Shown: piece after piece, positions 26,826 to 35,954 of the stretch
How positions within the stretch are numbered: position 1 is the first letter of the stretch
How the letters are laid out: every line of letters begins with the position of its first letter
From: Massilia arenae
Lineage (GTDB): Bacteria; Pseudomonadota; Gammaproteobacteria; Burkholderiales; Burkholderiaceae_D
Assembly (NCBI RefSeq): GCF_008014745.1
Contig: NZ_VPFD01000001.1
Location: 186,001 to 250,000, forward strand
Length of the DNA stretch: 64,000 nucleotides
Direction: 5' to 3'
The notes under the pieces: model-generated
Told to the model about the DNA's origin: nothing
Databases searched by the model: none
The model's input: the letters and a program-made list of their open reading frames with translations, nothing else
Made by a program: the position numbers and the translations under genes

Positions 26826-27344
26826 ATGGCGGATGTTGAATTGACGATGACGACCCAGGTGCCGGTTTCGACACAAGAGGCCTGGGCCTGGTCGACCTCG
26901 CTCCAGAGCGTGCGCGCCGAGATGCGGCCCTTGCTGAAGCTCGTCTTTCCGAAAGGGATGACGGATATCGGCGCCAATACGATGCTCGGCAAGTCGCTGG
27001 GCCGCTGCCAGTTCCTGTTGTTCGGTTTGTTTCCGGTCGATATGTCGAAGTTGACGTTCACCGAGATCGTGCCGGGCCATCGCTTCGTCGAGCAGTCGCA
27101 ACTGCTGTCGATGCACGCCTGGCGCCACGAGCGCGTGATCACGCCGGCTGCCGACGGCCGCGGCGCCCTGATTACCGACCATGTGAAGTTCTCGCCCCGG
27201 TTCGCCACGCCGGTCGTGCGCGCCATGGTGAAGCTGTTGTTCGCGCACCGCCACAAGATGCTGGCGCGTGCGCTCGGTGCGCAAAGCCAGGAAATTGCCC
27301 AAAACAGAGATGGAAGGGCGCGCCGGGACAGGTCCGCGTGGTAG
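26826..27344 (+). CDS. SRPBCC-family protein
   Basis: 172 residues. The pattern of an N-terminal beta strand (VELTMTTQVPVSTQEAWAW), then a long C-terminal helix (VVRAMVKLLFAHRHKMLARAL) matches the START/SRPBCC ligand-binding fold. The ligand is unknown. The start MADVELTM at 26826 is six bases after GAGGAG; ATG at 26820 is the alternative. The C-terminal 20 residues are basic and probably disordered. Confidence 0.72.
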   Translation: MADVELTMTTQVPVSTQEAWAWSTSLQSVRAEMRPLLKLVFPKGMTDIGANTMLGKSLGRCQFLLFGLFPVDMSKLTFTEIVPGHRFVEQSQLLSMHAWRHERVITPAADGRGALITDHVKFSPRFATPVVRAMVKLLFAHRHKMLARALGAQSQEIAQNRDGRARRDRSAW

Positions 27345-27416
27345 GCTTCGGCTTCGACTCACGCGCGCGCGCCTGTCAATACAGTGGCTATGGCGCGGCG
27401 ACCATTTGGAGCATGT

Positions 27417-28367
27417 ATGTTGATTGCCACTCACGGCGGCAAATTCCACGCAGATGATGCGTGGGCGGTCGCCGTCCTGAAGGTGCTGTTCCCCGAGGCG
27501 GACGTCGTCCGCACCCGCGAACAGGCCAGGATCGATGCCGCCGATTTCGCGATCGACGTCGGCGGGGTCTGGGACCCGGCCACCGGCCGTTTCGACCACC
27601 ACCAGAAGGAATTCGACGCCACCCGCGTGTCCGGCGTGCCCTATGCCAGCGCCGGCCTGGTCTGGCGCGATTATGGCGCGCGCTGCGTCGCCGCCCTGGC
27701 CGAGCGCCATACCGGTGAGCGGTTGACGGACGAGACGGCCCAGCAGATCGCCTACGCGATCGATGCCGACATCGTGCAATATCTCGACCTGTCGGACGTC
27801 GGCGTGGCCAAGAACGCGCCGGGTAGCTATGGCTTGTCGGCAGTGGTGTCGGGCTTTAATCCCGGCTGGCTCGACGAGCAGCGCCTGGGCTATGGCGAGG
27901 CGGTCGAGGTCTACCGCATGGGCCAGTTCATGCGCGCCGTCGAGTTCTTGACCGACATCATGGGCAATGCCGTGCGCTACCGCGTCGGCGCGATGCTGGC
28001 CGTGACCCAGGTGCGCCAGGCCGAGGTGCTCGAAGACGGCAAGCTGCTGTTCCTCAAGAATGCCGCGCTTCCCTGGAGCAGTGTGGTGCGCAAGGAGATG
28101 CCGAAGATCCTGTTCGTCATCAGCCACAGTTTGACCGAGCAGCGCTATATGCTGCACACGGTGTCGGTCGACACCGAGAGCTTCGACGCTAGAGCCGACC
28201 TGCCGGAAGCCTGGGCCGGCCTGCGCGAAGCCGAGCTGGCGGCCGTCACCGGTGTCGAGGATGCCGTGTTCTGCCATACCGGCCGCTTCATCGCCGCCGC
28301 CCGCAGCTATGCGGGCGCCCTGACCATGGCGCGCCAGGCGCTGGCGGCGGTTGAGGCGGGCGCCTAA
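27417..28367 (+). CDS. MYG1-family protein (DHH-like exonuclease)
   Basis: 316 residues. Conserved MYG1 motifs are THGGKFHADDAWAV at the N-terminus, FAIDVGGVWDP and the FDHHQKEF motif near residue 60. The family resembles DHH phosphoesterases and eukaryotic Myg1 is a 3'-5' RNA exonuclease; bacterial members are little studied. The start MLIATHGG has GGAG five bases upstream. Other in-frame codons upstream at 27384 have no ribosome site. Confidence 0.85.
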   Translation: MLIATHGGKFHADDAWAVAVLKVLFPEADVVRTREQARIDAADFAIDVGGVWDPATGRFDHHQKEFDATRVSGVPYASAGLVWRDYGARCVAALAERHTGERLTDETAQQIAYAIDADIVQYLDLSDVGVAKNAPGSYGLSAVVSGFNPGWLDEQRLGYGEAVEVYRMGQFMRAVEFLTDIMGNAVRYRVGAMLAVTQVRQAEVLEDGKLLFLKNAALPWSSVVRKEMPKILFVISHSLTEQRYMLHTVSVDTESFDARADLPEAWAGLREAELAAVTGVEDAVFCHTGRFIAAARSYAGALTMARQALAAVEAGA

Positions 28368-28442
28368 GGCATTCACGGCGGCGCGCAAGCCGGCTCCGAC
28401 TCCCGTACAATTACGGTTTTGCTAACACGGGAGTAATCAACC

Positions 28443-29429
28443 ATGCGCGCCATCGAGATCACCCAGCCCGGCAAGCCGGAAGTCCTGCAGCTGTGCGAGC
28501 GCCCGACGCCGGTCCTGAAGGCCGGCGAAGTGCTCATCAAGGTTCACGCCGCCGGCATCAACCGGCCCGACGTGCTGCAGCGCATGGGTAAATACCCGGT
28601 GCCGCCCGGCGCCTCCGACCTGCCGGGCCTGGAAGTGGCGGGCGAGATCGTCGACGGCGACCTGGAAGGCAGTGACCTCAAAAAGGGCGACCTCGTGTGT
28701 GCGCTGGTGCAGGGCGGCGGCTATGCCGAATACTGCGCGGCGCCGCTCGAGCAGTGCCTGCCGGTGCCGCAAGGCCTGAGCGCGCTGGAGGCGGCCACCT
28801 TGCCGGAAACGTATTTCACCGTGTGGAGCAATGTGTTCGATCGCGCCCGCCTGTCCGAGGGCGAAAGCCTGCTGGTGCAGGGCGGCAGCTCGGGCATCGG
28901 CGTGACCGCGATCCAGCTGGCCAAGGCCCTGGGCCACCGCGTGTTCGCCACCGCCGGCAGCGCGGACAAATGCCGCGCCGTTGAAGCGCTGGGCGCCGAC
29001 CGGGGCATCAATTACCGCGACGAGGATTTCGTCGCCGTGATCAAGGAACTCACGAACGGCAAAGGTGTCGACGTTATCCTGGACATGGTCGCGGGCGACT
29101 ACGTGGCGCGCGAGATCGATTGCCTGGCCGACGACGGCCGCCTGGTCGTGATCGCGCTGCTGGGCGGCGCGCGCGCCAATGTCGATATGGGGCAGGTGCT
29201 GCGGCGGCGCCTGCACATCACCGGCTCGACCCTGCGGCCGCGTCCGGTGGAATTCAAGGCGGCGATCGCGCAACAGTTGCGTGAACATGCCTGGCCGCTG
29301 TTTGCCCAGGGCAAGATCAAGCCGGTGATCCACCAGGTTTTCCCCCTGGAGCAGGCGGCCGAGGCCCATGCCCTGATGGAATCGAGCACCCACGTCGGCA
29401 AGATCGTGCTGCAGGTGCAGCCGGGCTGA
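28443..29429 (+). CDS. NAD(P)H-quinone oxidoreductase, PIG3/QOR type
   Basis: 328 residues of the medium-chain dehydrogenase superfamily without catalytic zinc ligands. The N-terminal GroES-like part (MRAIEITQPGKPEVL; GINRPDVLQRMGKYP) and the nucleotide-binding motif VQGGSSGIGVTAIQLAKALG are typical of PIG3-like quinone reductases. It reduces quinones with NADPH. The ribosome site GGGAG is 10 bases before ATG. It stands upstream of tpiA, which has its own promoter. Confidence 0.9.
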   Translation: MRAIEITQPGKPEVLQLCERPTPVLKAGEVLIKVHAAGINRPDVLQRMGKYPVPPGASDLPGLEVAGEIVDGDLEGSDLKKGDLVCALVQGGGYAEYCAAPLEQCLPVPQGLSALEAATLPETYFTVWSNVFDRARLSEGESLLVQGGSSGIGVTAIQLAKALGHRVFATAGSADKCRAVEALGADRGINYRDEDFVAVIKELTNGKGVDVILDMVAGDYVAREIDCLADDGRLVVIALLGGARANVDMGQVLRRRLHITGSTLRPRPVEFKAAIAQQLREHAWPLFAQGKIKPVIHQVFPLEQAAEAHALMESSTHVGKIVLQVQPG

Positions 29430-29536
29430 CAGGTAGGGAAAAGGAGCGTGTCGGCGGGGCCAGGACGGCCTCGCGGGCACGCAGTGGCGGCGGTTTCCAG
29501 GCAAAAAATCAACGAGCTGAGCAGCTCAGCCTGTGT

Positions 29537-29565
29537 TTGACCGCCATATGATCGACCGCTAGAAT
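29537..29565 (+). promoter_or_regulatory. Sigma-70-type promoter of tpiA
   Basis: TTGACC (29537-29542), a 17-base spacer, and TAGAAT (29560-29565) lie 25 bases upstream of the tpiA start codon. Confidence 0.75.
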
Positions 29566-29590
29566 AGCGGGTTATTTGACATGGGGTAGT

Positions 29591-30337
29591 ATGCGTCCCA
29601 AACTCGTCGTAGGTAACTGGAAGATGAACGGCAGCCGTGCAGCCAATGCACAGCTGCTGCAAGGTATTCTTGCTGGATTGACCGAGGCAGGCGCCGCGAG
29701 CGCCGTCTGCGTCCCCGCTCCCTACCTCTTTCAGTGTGAACAACTTCTCGCAGGCAGTTCGATGGCCTGGGGCGCGCAAGACGTCGCGACCGAGCCGTGC
29801 GGCGCCTTCACCGGCGAAGTCTGTTCCTCGATGCTGCAGGATTTCGGCTGTCGTTACGTGATCGTCGGCCACTCCGAGCGCCGCGCCTACCATGGCGAAT
29901 CGAATGCGCTGGTGGCGAGCAAGGCCAAGGCGGCGCTGGATGCCGGCCTGACCCCGATCGTGTGCGTCGGTGAAGCGCTCGAACAGCGCGAAGCGGGCGC
30001 CACGCAGGACGTGGTCGGCGCCCAGCTGGATGCGGTGCTGGAAGCGGTGGGCGCCGATGCCGTGCCGAAGCTGGTGCTGGCCTACGAGCCGGTATGGGCG
30101 ATCGGCACCGGCAAGACGGCGACGCCGGCGATGGCCCAGGAAGTGCACGCCTTCTTGCGCGAAAAACTGCGCAACTGCAACGCCGAGGCGGCGGAGAGCG
30201 TACAAATCCTTTACGGCGGCAGCATGAAGCCGGAGAATGCAGGCGATCTGATGGCGCAGCCGGATATCGATGGCGGCCTGATTGGTGGGGCGGCCTTAAA
30301 GTCGAGTGATTTCCTTGGGATTATTCGGGCCGCGTAA
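29591..30337 (+). CDS. tpiA: Triosephosphate isomerase
   Basis: 248 residues, normal length. Interconverts dihydroxyacetone phosphate and glyceraldehyde 3-phosphate in glycolysis and gluconeogenesis. Active-site parts are visible: GNWKMNGS (Lys about 11), the catalytic His in VGHSERR, the catalytic Glu in [10 protein letters not shown], and the phosphate loop [10 protein letters not shown] and [10 protein letters not shown]. The ATG at 29591 begins the conserved [14 protein letters not shown]; a TTG five codons earlier is not needed. secG follows. Confidence 0.97.
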   Translation: MRPKLVVGNWKMNGSRAANAQLLQGILAGLTEAGAASAVCVPAPYLFQCEQLLAGSSMAWGAQDVATEPCGAFTGEVCSSMLQDFGCRYVIVGHSERRAYHGESNALVASKAKAALDAGLTPIVCVGEALEQREAGATQDVVGAQLDAVLEAVGADAVPKLVLAYEPVWAIGTGKTATPAMAQEVHAFLREKLRNCNAEAAESVQILYGGSMKPENAGDLMAQPDIDGGLIGGAALKSSDFLGIIRAA

Positions 30338-30438
30338 GCGCGCAGCATAAGATTTGGCTATAGGCATCACGAATTTTCGAATCTTTTGAAAATATAAGAA
30401 ATTTAAAAACGTTGTTTTAAACTTGGAATGGAATTGCA

Positions 30439-30885
30439 ATGATCTGGTTCAATTTGATTATCGTCGTGCAAGTTGTTTCGGCCCTGGCCATTATCGGCCT
30501 GGTCCTGATGCAGCACGGTAAGGGCGCCGATATGGGCGCGGCCTTCGGTTCGGGCGCCTCGGGCAGCCTGTTCGGCGCCTCGGGTTCGTCGAACTTCCTG
30601 TCGAAGTCGACCGCGGTCGCGGCCGCCATCTTCTTCGGTTCGACCCTGGCCCTGGCCTATATCGGCAACAGCGGCAGCGGCGAGAGCGGTGGCGGCGTCA
30701 TGGGACGTGTGACCGTGCCGTCGAGCCAGGCGCCTGCTACGGGCATCCCTGGCGGCGCACCGGCCCAGACCGCACCGGCCGACGTGCCGACCCTGCCAGC
30801 CAACAGCGCCGCACCGGCCGCAGCCATTCCGGCGACCCCGGCCCCGGCAGCACCGGCGCCAGCGCCGGCCGCTCCAGCCAAGTAA
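30439..30885 (+). CDS. secG: Protein translocase subunit SecG
   Basis: 148 residues. Two membrane helices (about 3-23 and 53-73) flank the conserved GLVLMQHGKGADMGAAFGSG loop of SecG, which assists SecYEG protein export. The C-terminal 60 residues are an Ala/Pro-rich low-complexity tail ending in PAPAAPAK, longer than in E. coli SecG (110 residues). It is 101 bases after tpiA and ends at a clear terminator. Confidence 0.95.
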   Translation: MIWFNLIIVVQVVSALAIIGLVLMQHGKGADMGAAFGSGASGSLFGASGSSNFLSKSTAVAAAIFFGSTLALAYIGNSGSGESGGGVMGRVTVPSSQAPATGIPGGAPAQTAPADVPTLPANSAAPAAAIPATPAPAAPAPAPAAPAK

Positions 30886-30925
30886 TGGGGTAGGGCGCGG
30901 CAACCGCGCCACACTTGTTGTTCAT

Positions 30926-30958
30926 AAACGCGCCGTTCTACGGCGCGTTTGTGTTTTT
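30926..30958 (+). terminator. Rho-independent terminator of tpiA-secG
   Basis: Stem AAACGCGCCG/CGGCGCGTTT with a 5-base loop (TTCTA), followed by GTGTTTTT. It is 40 bases after the secG stop. The following 30959-31141 shows no gene. Confidence 0.9.
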
Positions 30959-31141
30959 AGGCGTAGAATGCTGCGGCGCGTGGCTAAAGTATCAAGCCAT
31001 ACGGTACGTGACCCTGGAATATTGACACGTACCTTGTTTAGCAGTGCGGTCTGTTGGCGTAAATAATTGATGAGCCATCGATTATTCGGCGACATGATTC
31101 AAAGAATTCGCAAATATCCTTGTGATTGCGCAATTTGAGCA

Positions 31142-31171
31142 TTGATAAGTAATGCTAAGGCAGGGTAAAAT
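31142..31171 (+). promoter_or_regulatory. Promoter of tRNA-Leu
   Basis: TTGATA (31142-31147), an 18-base spacer and TAAAAT (31166-31171) put the predicted start of transcription about five bases before the tRNA. Confidence 0.72.
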
Positions 31172-31182
31172 ACTGGTCTCCA

Positions 31183-31267
31183 GCCGACGTGGTGAAATTG
31201 GTAGACACGCTATCTTGAGGGGGTAGTGGCGCAAGCTGTGCGAGTTCGAGTCTCGCCGTCGGCACCA
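31183..31267 (+). tRNA. tRNA-Leu (anticodon GAG)
   Basis: An 85-base class II tRNA with encoded CCA. The acceptor arm GCCGACG pairs with CGTCGGC, the D-arm TGGTGAAATTGGTAGACAC is typical of tRNA-Leu, the anticodon loop TTGAGGG gives GAG at 31217-31219, a variable arm follows (TGGCGCAAGCTGTG), and the T-loop is GTTCGAGTC. Position between secG and nuoA is shared by many Burkholderiales. Confidence 0.97.
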
Positions 31268-31280
31268 AAATTTAGAAAGA

Positions 31281-31331
31281 AAGCCAGCAAGGGCGCACGA
31301 GTTTTTCCTCATGCCTGCGCTGGCTTTTTTA
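31281..31331 (+). terminator. Terminator after tRNA-Leu
   Basis: AAGCCAGC and GCTGGCTT form a stem whose inner part is extended by AGGGCG/TGCCT; it closes onto a run of Ts. The 100 bases that follow must contain the nuo promoter, but no clear boxes were seen. Confidence 0.8.
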
Positions 31332-31438
31332 CGAGGATCGTCGTCCGGTCCTGGTGGCAGGCTTGAAGCCAGGTTCGCACGATTCGGTGCTGCATCCCCG
31401 CAGCATTTCATTAACCGATCGTTCAGGAAGCTTCAGCT

Positions 31439-31798
31439 GTGAACCTCGAAAATTATCTCCCCGTTCTTCTCTTTATCCTGGTTGGCATCGGTGTCGGTGT
31501 TGCCCCGCAGGTGCTCGGTCGCCTGCTCGGCCCGCACAAGCCCGACGCTGCCAAGCTGTCCCCGTATGAATGCGGCTTCGAAGCGTTCGAAGACGCACGC
31601 ATGAAGTTCGACGTCAGGTACTACCTGATCGCGATCTTGTTCATTTTGTTTGATCTGGAAACGGCATTCTTCTTCCCATGGGGCGTCTCGATGCGCGAGC
31701 TGGGTTGGACCGGTTTCATCACGATGATGGTGTTCATCGCCGAGTTCGTGGTCGGTTTCTGGTACATCTGGAAGAAAGGTGCCCTTGATTGGGAATAA
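31439..31798 (+). CDS. nuoA: NADH-quinone oxidoreductase subunit A
   Basis: 119 residues with three membrane helices. Conserved [23 protein letters not shown] and [13 protein letters not shown] identify NuoA of respiratory complex I, part of the membrane arm near the quinone site. The start is GTG (31439) with AGGAAG upstream. First gene of a 14-gene operon in the standard order A to N. A close second copy exists at 51032-51391 on the other strand. Confidence 0.96.
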   Translation: MNLENYLPVLLFILVGIGVGVAPQVLGRLLGPHKPDAAKLSPYECGFEAFEDARMKFDVRYYLIAILFILFDLETAFFFPWGVSMRELGWTGFITMMVFIAEFVVGFWYIWKKGALDWE

Positions 31799-31801
31799 GC
31801 C

Positions 31802-32278
31802 ATGGCAATTGAAGGCGTATTAAACGAAGGTTTCATCACCACCACAGCCGACAAGCTGGTCAACTGGGCGCGCACGGGGTCGATGTTCCCGATGACGTTC
31901 GGTCTGGCCTGCTGCGCGGTCGAGATGATGCACGTGGGCGCGGCCCGCTACGACATGGACCGCTTCGGTATCGTGTTCCGTCCATCGCCACGTCAGTCCG
32001 ACGTGATGATCGTCGCCGGCACCCTGTGCAACAAGATGGCGCCGGCGCTGCGCAAGGTCTATGACCAGATGGCGGAACCGCGCTGGGTGATCTCGATGGG
32101 TTCCTGTGCCAACGGCGGCGGCTACTACCACTACTCGTATTCGGTGGTGCGCGGCTGCGATCGCATCGTCCCGGTCGATGTGTACGTGCCAGGCTGCCCG
32201 CCGACTGCCGAAGCTCTGCTGTACGGCATCATGCAGCTCCAGAACAAGATCAAGCGCACCAATACCATCGCGCGCTAA
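31802..32278 (+). CDS. nuoB: NADH-quinone oxidoreductase subunit B
   Basis: 158 residues. Carries the terminal [4Fe-4S] cluster N2 that passes electrons to quinone. The ligands are visible as the CC pair in [10 protein letters not shown], one Cys in [16 protein letters not shown] and one in [11 protein letters not shown]. It lies at the junction of the peripheral and membrane arms of complex I. It starts 3 bases after nuoA. Confidence 0.97.
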   Translation: MAIEGVLNEGFITTTADKLVNWARTGSMFPMTFGLACCAVEMMHVGAARYDMDRFGIVFRPSPRQSDVMIVAGTLCNKMAPALRKVYDQMAEPRWVISMGSCANGGGYYHYSYSVVRGCDRIVPVDVYVPGCPPTAEALLYGIMQLQNKIKRTNTIAR

Positions 32279-32296
32279 AAACGGACGGCGTACTCC

Positions 32297-32890
32297 ATGA
32301 CGACAAAACTCGAGACCCTTGAACTCGCCCTGAAAAATGCATTGGGCGAGGGCGTTGCCATTTCGGCGGCGCTGGGCGAAGTGACGGTGGTGGTCAAGGC
32401 CGCAGACTACATCAAGACGATGCAGCTGCTCCGCGACGACAGCACCCTGGCATTCGAACAGATGATCGACCTGTGCGGCGTCGACTATTCGACCTATGGC
32501 GAAGGCACCTACGAAGGTCCGCGCTTCGCGGTCGTGGTGCACCTGCTTTCCCTGGCGAAGAACTGGCGCGTCCGCGTGCGCGTGTTCTGCCCGGACGACG
32601 ACATGCCGCTGGTCGAATCGATCACCGGTATCTGGCGCGCCGCCAACTGGTTCGAGCGCGAAGCGTTCGACATGTTCGGCATCCTGTTCGACGGCCACGG
32701 CGACCTGCGCCGCATCCTGACCGACTACGGCTTCATCGGCCACCCGTTCCGCAAGGACTTCCCGATCTCGGGCTATGTCGAAATGCGCTACGACCCGGAA
32801 CAGAAACGCGTGATCTACCAACCCGTCACGATCGAGCCGCGCGAGAACATCCCGCGCGTGATTCGCGAAGAGACCTACGGGACGAAATAA
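32297..32890 (+). CDS. nuoC: NADH-quinone oxidoreductase subunit C
   Basis: 197 residues, a separate 30-kDa-type subunit (not fused to NuoD as in E. coli). The conserved [30 protein letters not shown] region is present near residues 117-146 (quoted in outline only). Its stop overlaps the nuoD start by one base (TAATG). Confidence 0.96.
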   Translation: MTTKLETLELALKNALGEGVAISAALGEVTVVVKAADYIKTMQLLRDDSTLAFEQMIDLCGVDYSTYGEGTYEGPRFAVVVHLLSLAKNWRVRVRVFCPDDDMPLVESITGIWRAANWFEREAFDMFGILFDGHGDLRRILTDYGFIGHPFRKDFPISGYVEMRYDPEQKRVIYQPVTIEPRENIPRVIREETYGTK

Positions 32891-34143
32891 TGGCTGAGCT
32901 TAAGAACTACACCCTGAACTTTGGTCCGCAGCACCCGGCAGCGCACGGCGTGCTGCGCCTGGTGCTCGAACTCGACGGCGAGGTGATCCAGCGCGCCGAC
33001 CCGCACATCGGCCTGCTGCACCGCGGTACCGAGAAGCTGGCGGAAACCCGCACCTATCTGCAGTCGGTTCCGTACATGGACCGTCTCGACTACGTGTCGA
33101 TGATGTGCAACGAGCACGGCTACGTGCTGGCGATCGAAAAGCTGCTCGGCATCGAAGCGCCGATCCGCGCCCAGTACATCCGCACGATGTTCGACGAAGT
33201 CACCCGCATCCTGAACCACCTGATGTGGCTCGGCGCGCACGCACTGGACATCGGCGCCATGGGCCCGTTCCTGTACTGCTTCCGCGACCGCGAAGACCTG
33301 TTCGACGTCTATGAAGCGGTGTCGGGCGCGCGCATGCACGCGGCCTACTACCGTCCGGGCGGCGTGTATCGCGACCTGCCGGACACCATGCCGCAGCACA
33401 AGCAATCGCCGATCCGCAGCGCCAAGGCGATCGCCGACCTGAACGAACACCGCCAGGGTTCGGTCATCGACTTCCTGGACGCGTTCACCAAGCGGTTCGA
33501 CGGCTATGTCGACGAGTACGAGACCCTGCTGACCGATAACCGTATCTGGAAGCAGCGCACCGTCGGCATCGGTGTCGTGTCGCCTGAAGACGCGAAAGCC
33601 ATGGGCTTCACCGGCGCCATGCTGCGCGGTTCGGGCATCGCCTGGGATCTGCGCAAGCATCAGCCTTACGCGGCCTACGACAAGGTCGAGTTCGACATCC
33701 CGGTCGGCACCAATGGCGACTCCTACGACCGCTACCTGGTGCGCGTGGAAGAAATGCGCCAGTCGAACCGCATCATCAAGCAGTGCCTGACCTGGCTGCG
33801 CGCCAATCCAGGCCCGGTGATGATCGACAACAACAAGATCGCGCCGCCGAACCGGATGGACATGAAGTCCAATATGGAATCGCTGATCCACCACTTCAAG
33901 CTGTTCACCGAAGGCTTCCACGTCCCAGAGGGCGAGGCGTATGCCGCGGTCGAGCACCCGAAGGGCGAGTTCGGCATCTATATCGTCTCCGACGGCGCCA
34001 ACAAGCCATACCGCCTGAAAATCCGCACTCCGGACTATGTCCACCTGCAGAGCCTCGACGAGATGGCACGCGGCCACATGATCGCTGACGCGGTGGCCAT
34101 CATCGGTACCCAGGACATCGTGTTCGGCAGTATCGACCGGTAA
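32890..34143 (+). CDS. nuoD: NADH-quinone oxidoreductase subunit D
   Basis: 417 residues, the 49-kDa-type subunit that forms the quinone pocket with NuoB. The N-terminal [21 protein letters not shown] and the His-rich loop, the [20 protein letters not shown] segment and the C-terminal [12 protein letters not shown] ending are all conserved. The true start is [10 protein letters not shown], one base overlapping the nuoC stop; the open frame extends 139 codons upstream only as a shadow of nuoC. Confidence 0.97.
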   Translation: MAELKNYTLNFGPQHPAAHGVLRLVLELDGEVIQRADPHIGLLHRGTEKLAETRTYLQSVPYMDRLDYVSMMCNEHGYVLAIEKLLGIEAPIRAQYIRTMFDEVTRILNHLMWLGAHALDIGAMGPFLYCFRDREDLFDVYEAVSGARMHAAYYRPGGVYRDLPDTMPQHKQSPIRSAKAIADLNEHRQGSVIDFLDAFTKRFDGYVDEYETLLTDNRIWKQRTVGIGVVSPEDAKAMGFTGAMLRGSGIAWDLRKHQPYAAYDKVEFDIPVGTNGDSYDRYLVRVEEMRQSNRIIKQCLTWLRANPGPVMIDNNKIAPPNRMDMKSNMESLIHHFKLFTEGFHVPEGEAYAAVEHPKGEFGIYIVSDGANKPYRLKIRTPDYVHLQSLDEMARGHMIADAVAIIGTQDIVFGSIDR

Positions 34144-34164
34144 GAGGAAGGGCAGAGAAAAACT

Positions 34165-34641
34165 ATGTTATCCGCGCAGTGCTATCAAAAAATCGATCGC
34201 GAGCTGGCCAAGTACCCAGCCGATCAACGCCAGTCGGCCGTGATGGCTTCGCTGGCCCACGCCCAGGTCGAACTGGGCTGGTTGTCGCCTGAAACCATGC
34301 AAGAGATTGCCGACTACATCGGCATGCCGGCCATCGCCGTGCAGGAAGTGGCGACTTTCTACAATATGTTCAACATCAAGCCGGTCGGCCAGCACAAGAT
34401 CACCGTGTGCACCAACCTGCCATGCGCGCTGTCGGGCGGCGAACGCGCGGCCCAGCGCATCAAGGACGCGCTCGGCATCGACTTCCGCGACACCACCGCC
34501 GACGGTAAGTTCACGCTGATGGAAGGCGAGTGCATGGGCGCCTGCGGCGACGCACCGGTGATGCTGGTGAACAACCACCGCATGTGTTCGTTCATGAGCG
34601 ACGCCAAGATCGACGCCCTGCTTGAGGACCTGAACAAATGA
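34165..34641 (+). CDS. nuoE: NADH-quinone oxidoreductase subunit E
   Basis: 158 residues, thioredoxin-like [2Fe-2S] protein (cluster N1a). Ligands Cys82 and Cys87 (VCTNLPC) and Cys123 and Cys127 (GECMGAC) are present. It works beside NuoF in the NADH dehydrogenase module. It overlaps nuoF by 4 bases. Confidence 0.97.
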   Translation: MLSAQCYQKIDRELAKYPADQRQSAVMASLAHAQVELGWLSPETMQEIADYIGMPAIAVQEVATFYNMFNIKPVGQHKITVCTNLPCALSGGERAAQRIKDALGIDFRDTTADGKFTLMEGECMGACGDAPVMLVNNHRMCSFMSDAKIDALLEDLNK

Positions 34642-35933
34642 CCAGTCTGCACGACCGTCACATCAAACCGCTGATCCTCGCCAACCTGAACGGCGAAAAC
34701 TGGCACCTGGCCGACTACGTCAATCGTGGCGGCTATTCGGCGCTGCGCCGCATCATCGAAGAAAAGATCACCCCTGAGCAGATCATCGCCGACATGAAGG
34801 CCTCGGGCCTGCGTGGCCGCGGCGGTGCGGGCTTCCCGACCGGCCTGAAGTGGAGCTTCATGCCGCGCCAGTTCCCGGGCCAGAAATACCTCGTCTGCAA
34901 TACCGATGAAGGCGAACCGGGCACGTTCAAGGACCGCGACATCATCCGCTACAACCCGCATGCGCTGATCGAAGGCATGGCCATCGGCGCCTACGCGATG
35001 GGCATCACCGTGGGTTACAACTACATCCACGGCGAGATCTTCGAAGACTACCTGCGCTTCGAAGAAGCGCTGGAAGAAGCGCGCGCCGCTGGCTTCCTGG
35101 GCAATAACATCCTGGGTTCGGAGTTCAGCTTCCAGCTGCACGCCCACCACGGCTATGGCGCCTACATCTGCGGCGAAGAAACCGCGCTGCTCGAATCGCT
35201 CGAAGGCAAGAAGGGCCAGCCGCGCTTCAAGCCGCCGTTCCCGGCCTCGTTCGGCCTGTACGGCAAACCGACCACGATCAACAACACCGAGACCTTCGCG
35301 GCCGTCCCGTTCATCCTGAACATCGGCGCCGAGAACTACATGGCGCTGGGTAAACCAAATAACGGCGGCACCAAGATCTTCTCGATCTCGGGCGACGTCG
35401 AGCGTCCAGGCAACTACGAAGTCCCGCTGGGCACGCCGTTCGCGACCCTGATGGAACTGGCTGGCGGCATGCGCGGCGGCAAGAAGATCAAGGCCGTGAT
35501 TCCTGGCGGTTCGTCGGCGCCTGTCGTTCCTGGCGATCTGATGATGCAGACCGACCTCGACTACGATTCGATCGCGAAAGCCGGTTCGATGCTGGGTTCG
35601 GGCGCCGTCATCGTCATGGACGAGACCCGCTGCATGGTCAAGTCGCTGCTGCGCCTGTCGTACTTCTATTACGAAGAATCGTGCGGCCAGTGCACCCCGT
35701 GCCGTGAAGGCACCGGCTGGATGTACCGCATGGTCCATCGCATCGAGAATGGCCAGGGTCGTCCGGAAGACATGGATCTGCTGAACAACATCGCCGACAA
35801 CATCAAGGGCCGCACCATCTGCGCGCTCGGCGATGCCGCCGCGATGCCCGTCCAGGCGATGATCAAGCACTTCCGCCAGGAATTTGAATATCACATCGAG
35901 CACAAGCACTGCCTCGTGCCCGCATACCTTTAA
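34638..35933 (+). CDS. nuoF: NADH-quinone oxidoreductase subunit F
   Basis: 431 residues. Binds NADH and FMN and carries [4Fe-4S] cluster N3. Seen: the nucleotide-binding loop [40 protein letters not shown], and cluster ligands in [16 protein letters not shown] plus a later Cys in TICALGDAA. It is the electron entry point of complex I. Overlaps nuoE. Confidence 0.97.
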   Translation: MTSLHDRHIKPLILANLNGENWHLADYVNRGGYSALRRIIEEKITPEQIIADMKASGLRGRGGAGFPTGLKWSFMPRQFPGQKYLVCNTDEGEPGTFKDRDIIRYNPHALIEGMAIGAYAMGITVGYNYIHGEIFEDYLRFEEALEEARAAGFLGNNILGSEFSFQLHAHHGYGAYICGEETALLESLEGKKGQPRFKPPFPASFGLYGKPTTINNTETFAAVPFILNIGAENYMALGKPNNGGTKIFSISGDVERPGNYEVPLGTPFATLMELAGGMRGGKKIKAVIPGGSSAPVVPGDLMMQTDLDYDSIAKAGSMLGSGAVIVMDETRCMVKSLLRLSYFYYEESCGQCTPCREGTGWMYRMVHRIENGQGRPEDMDLLNNIADNIKGRTICALGDAAAMPVQAMIKHFRQEFEYHIEHKHCLVPAYL

Positions 35934-35954
35934 ACCAGGTCAGGTAACGATCAA

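Noticed and set aside
26433..28388. Open frame of 651 codons on the minus strand across the SRPBCC and MYG1 genes
   Set aside because: No start site or domain; it runs opposite two genes with good ribosome sites and recognised motifs.
32473..32889. 139-codon upstream extension of nuoD
   Set aside because: It lies wholly inside nuoC in another frame, and the conserved NuoD N-terminus begins at 32890.
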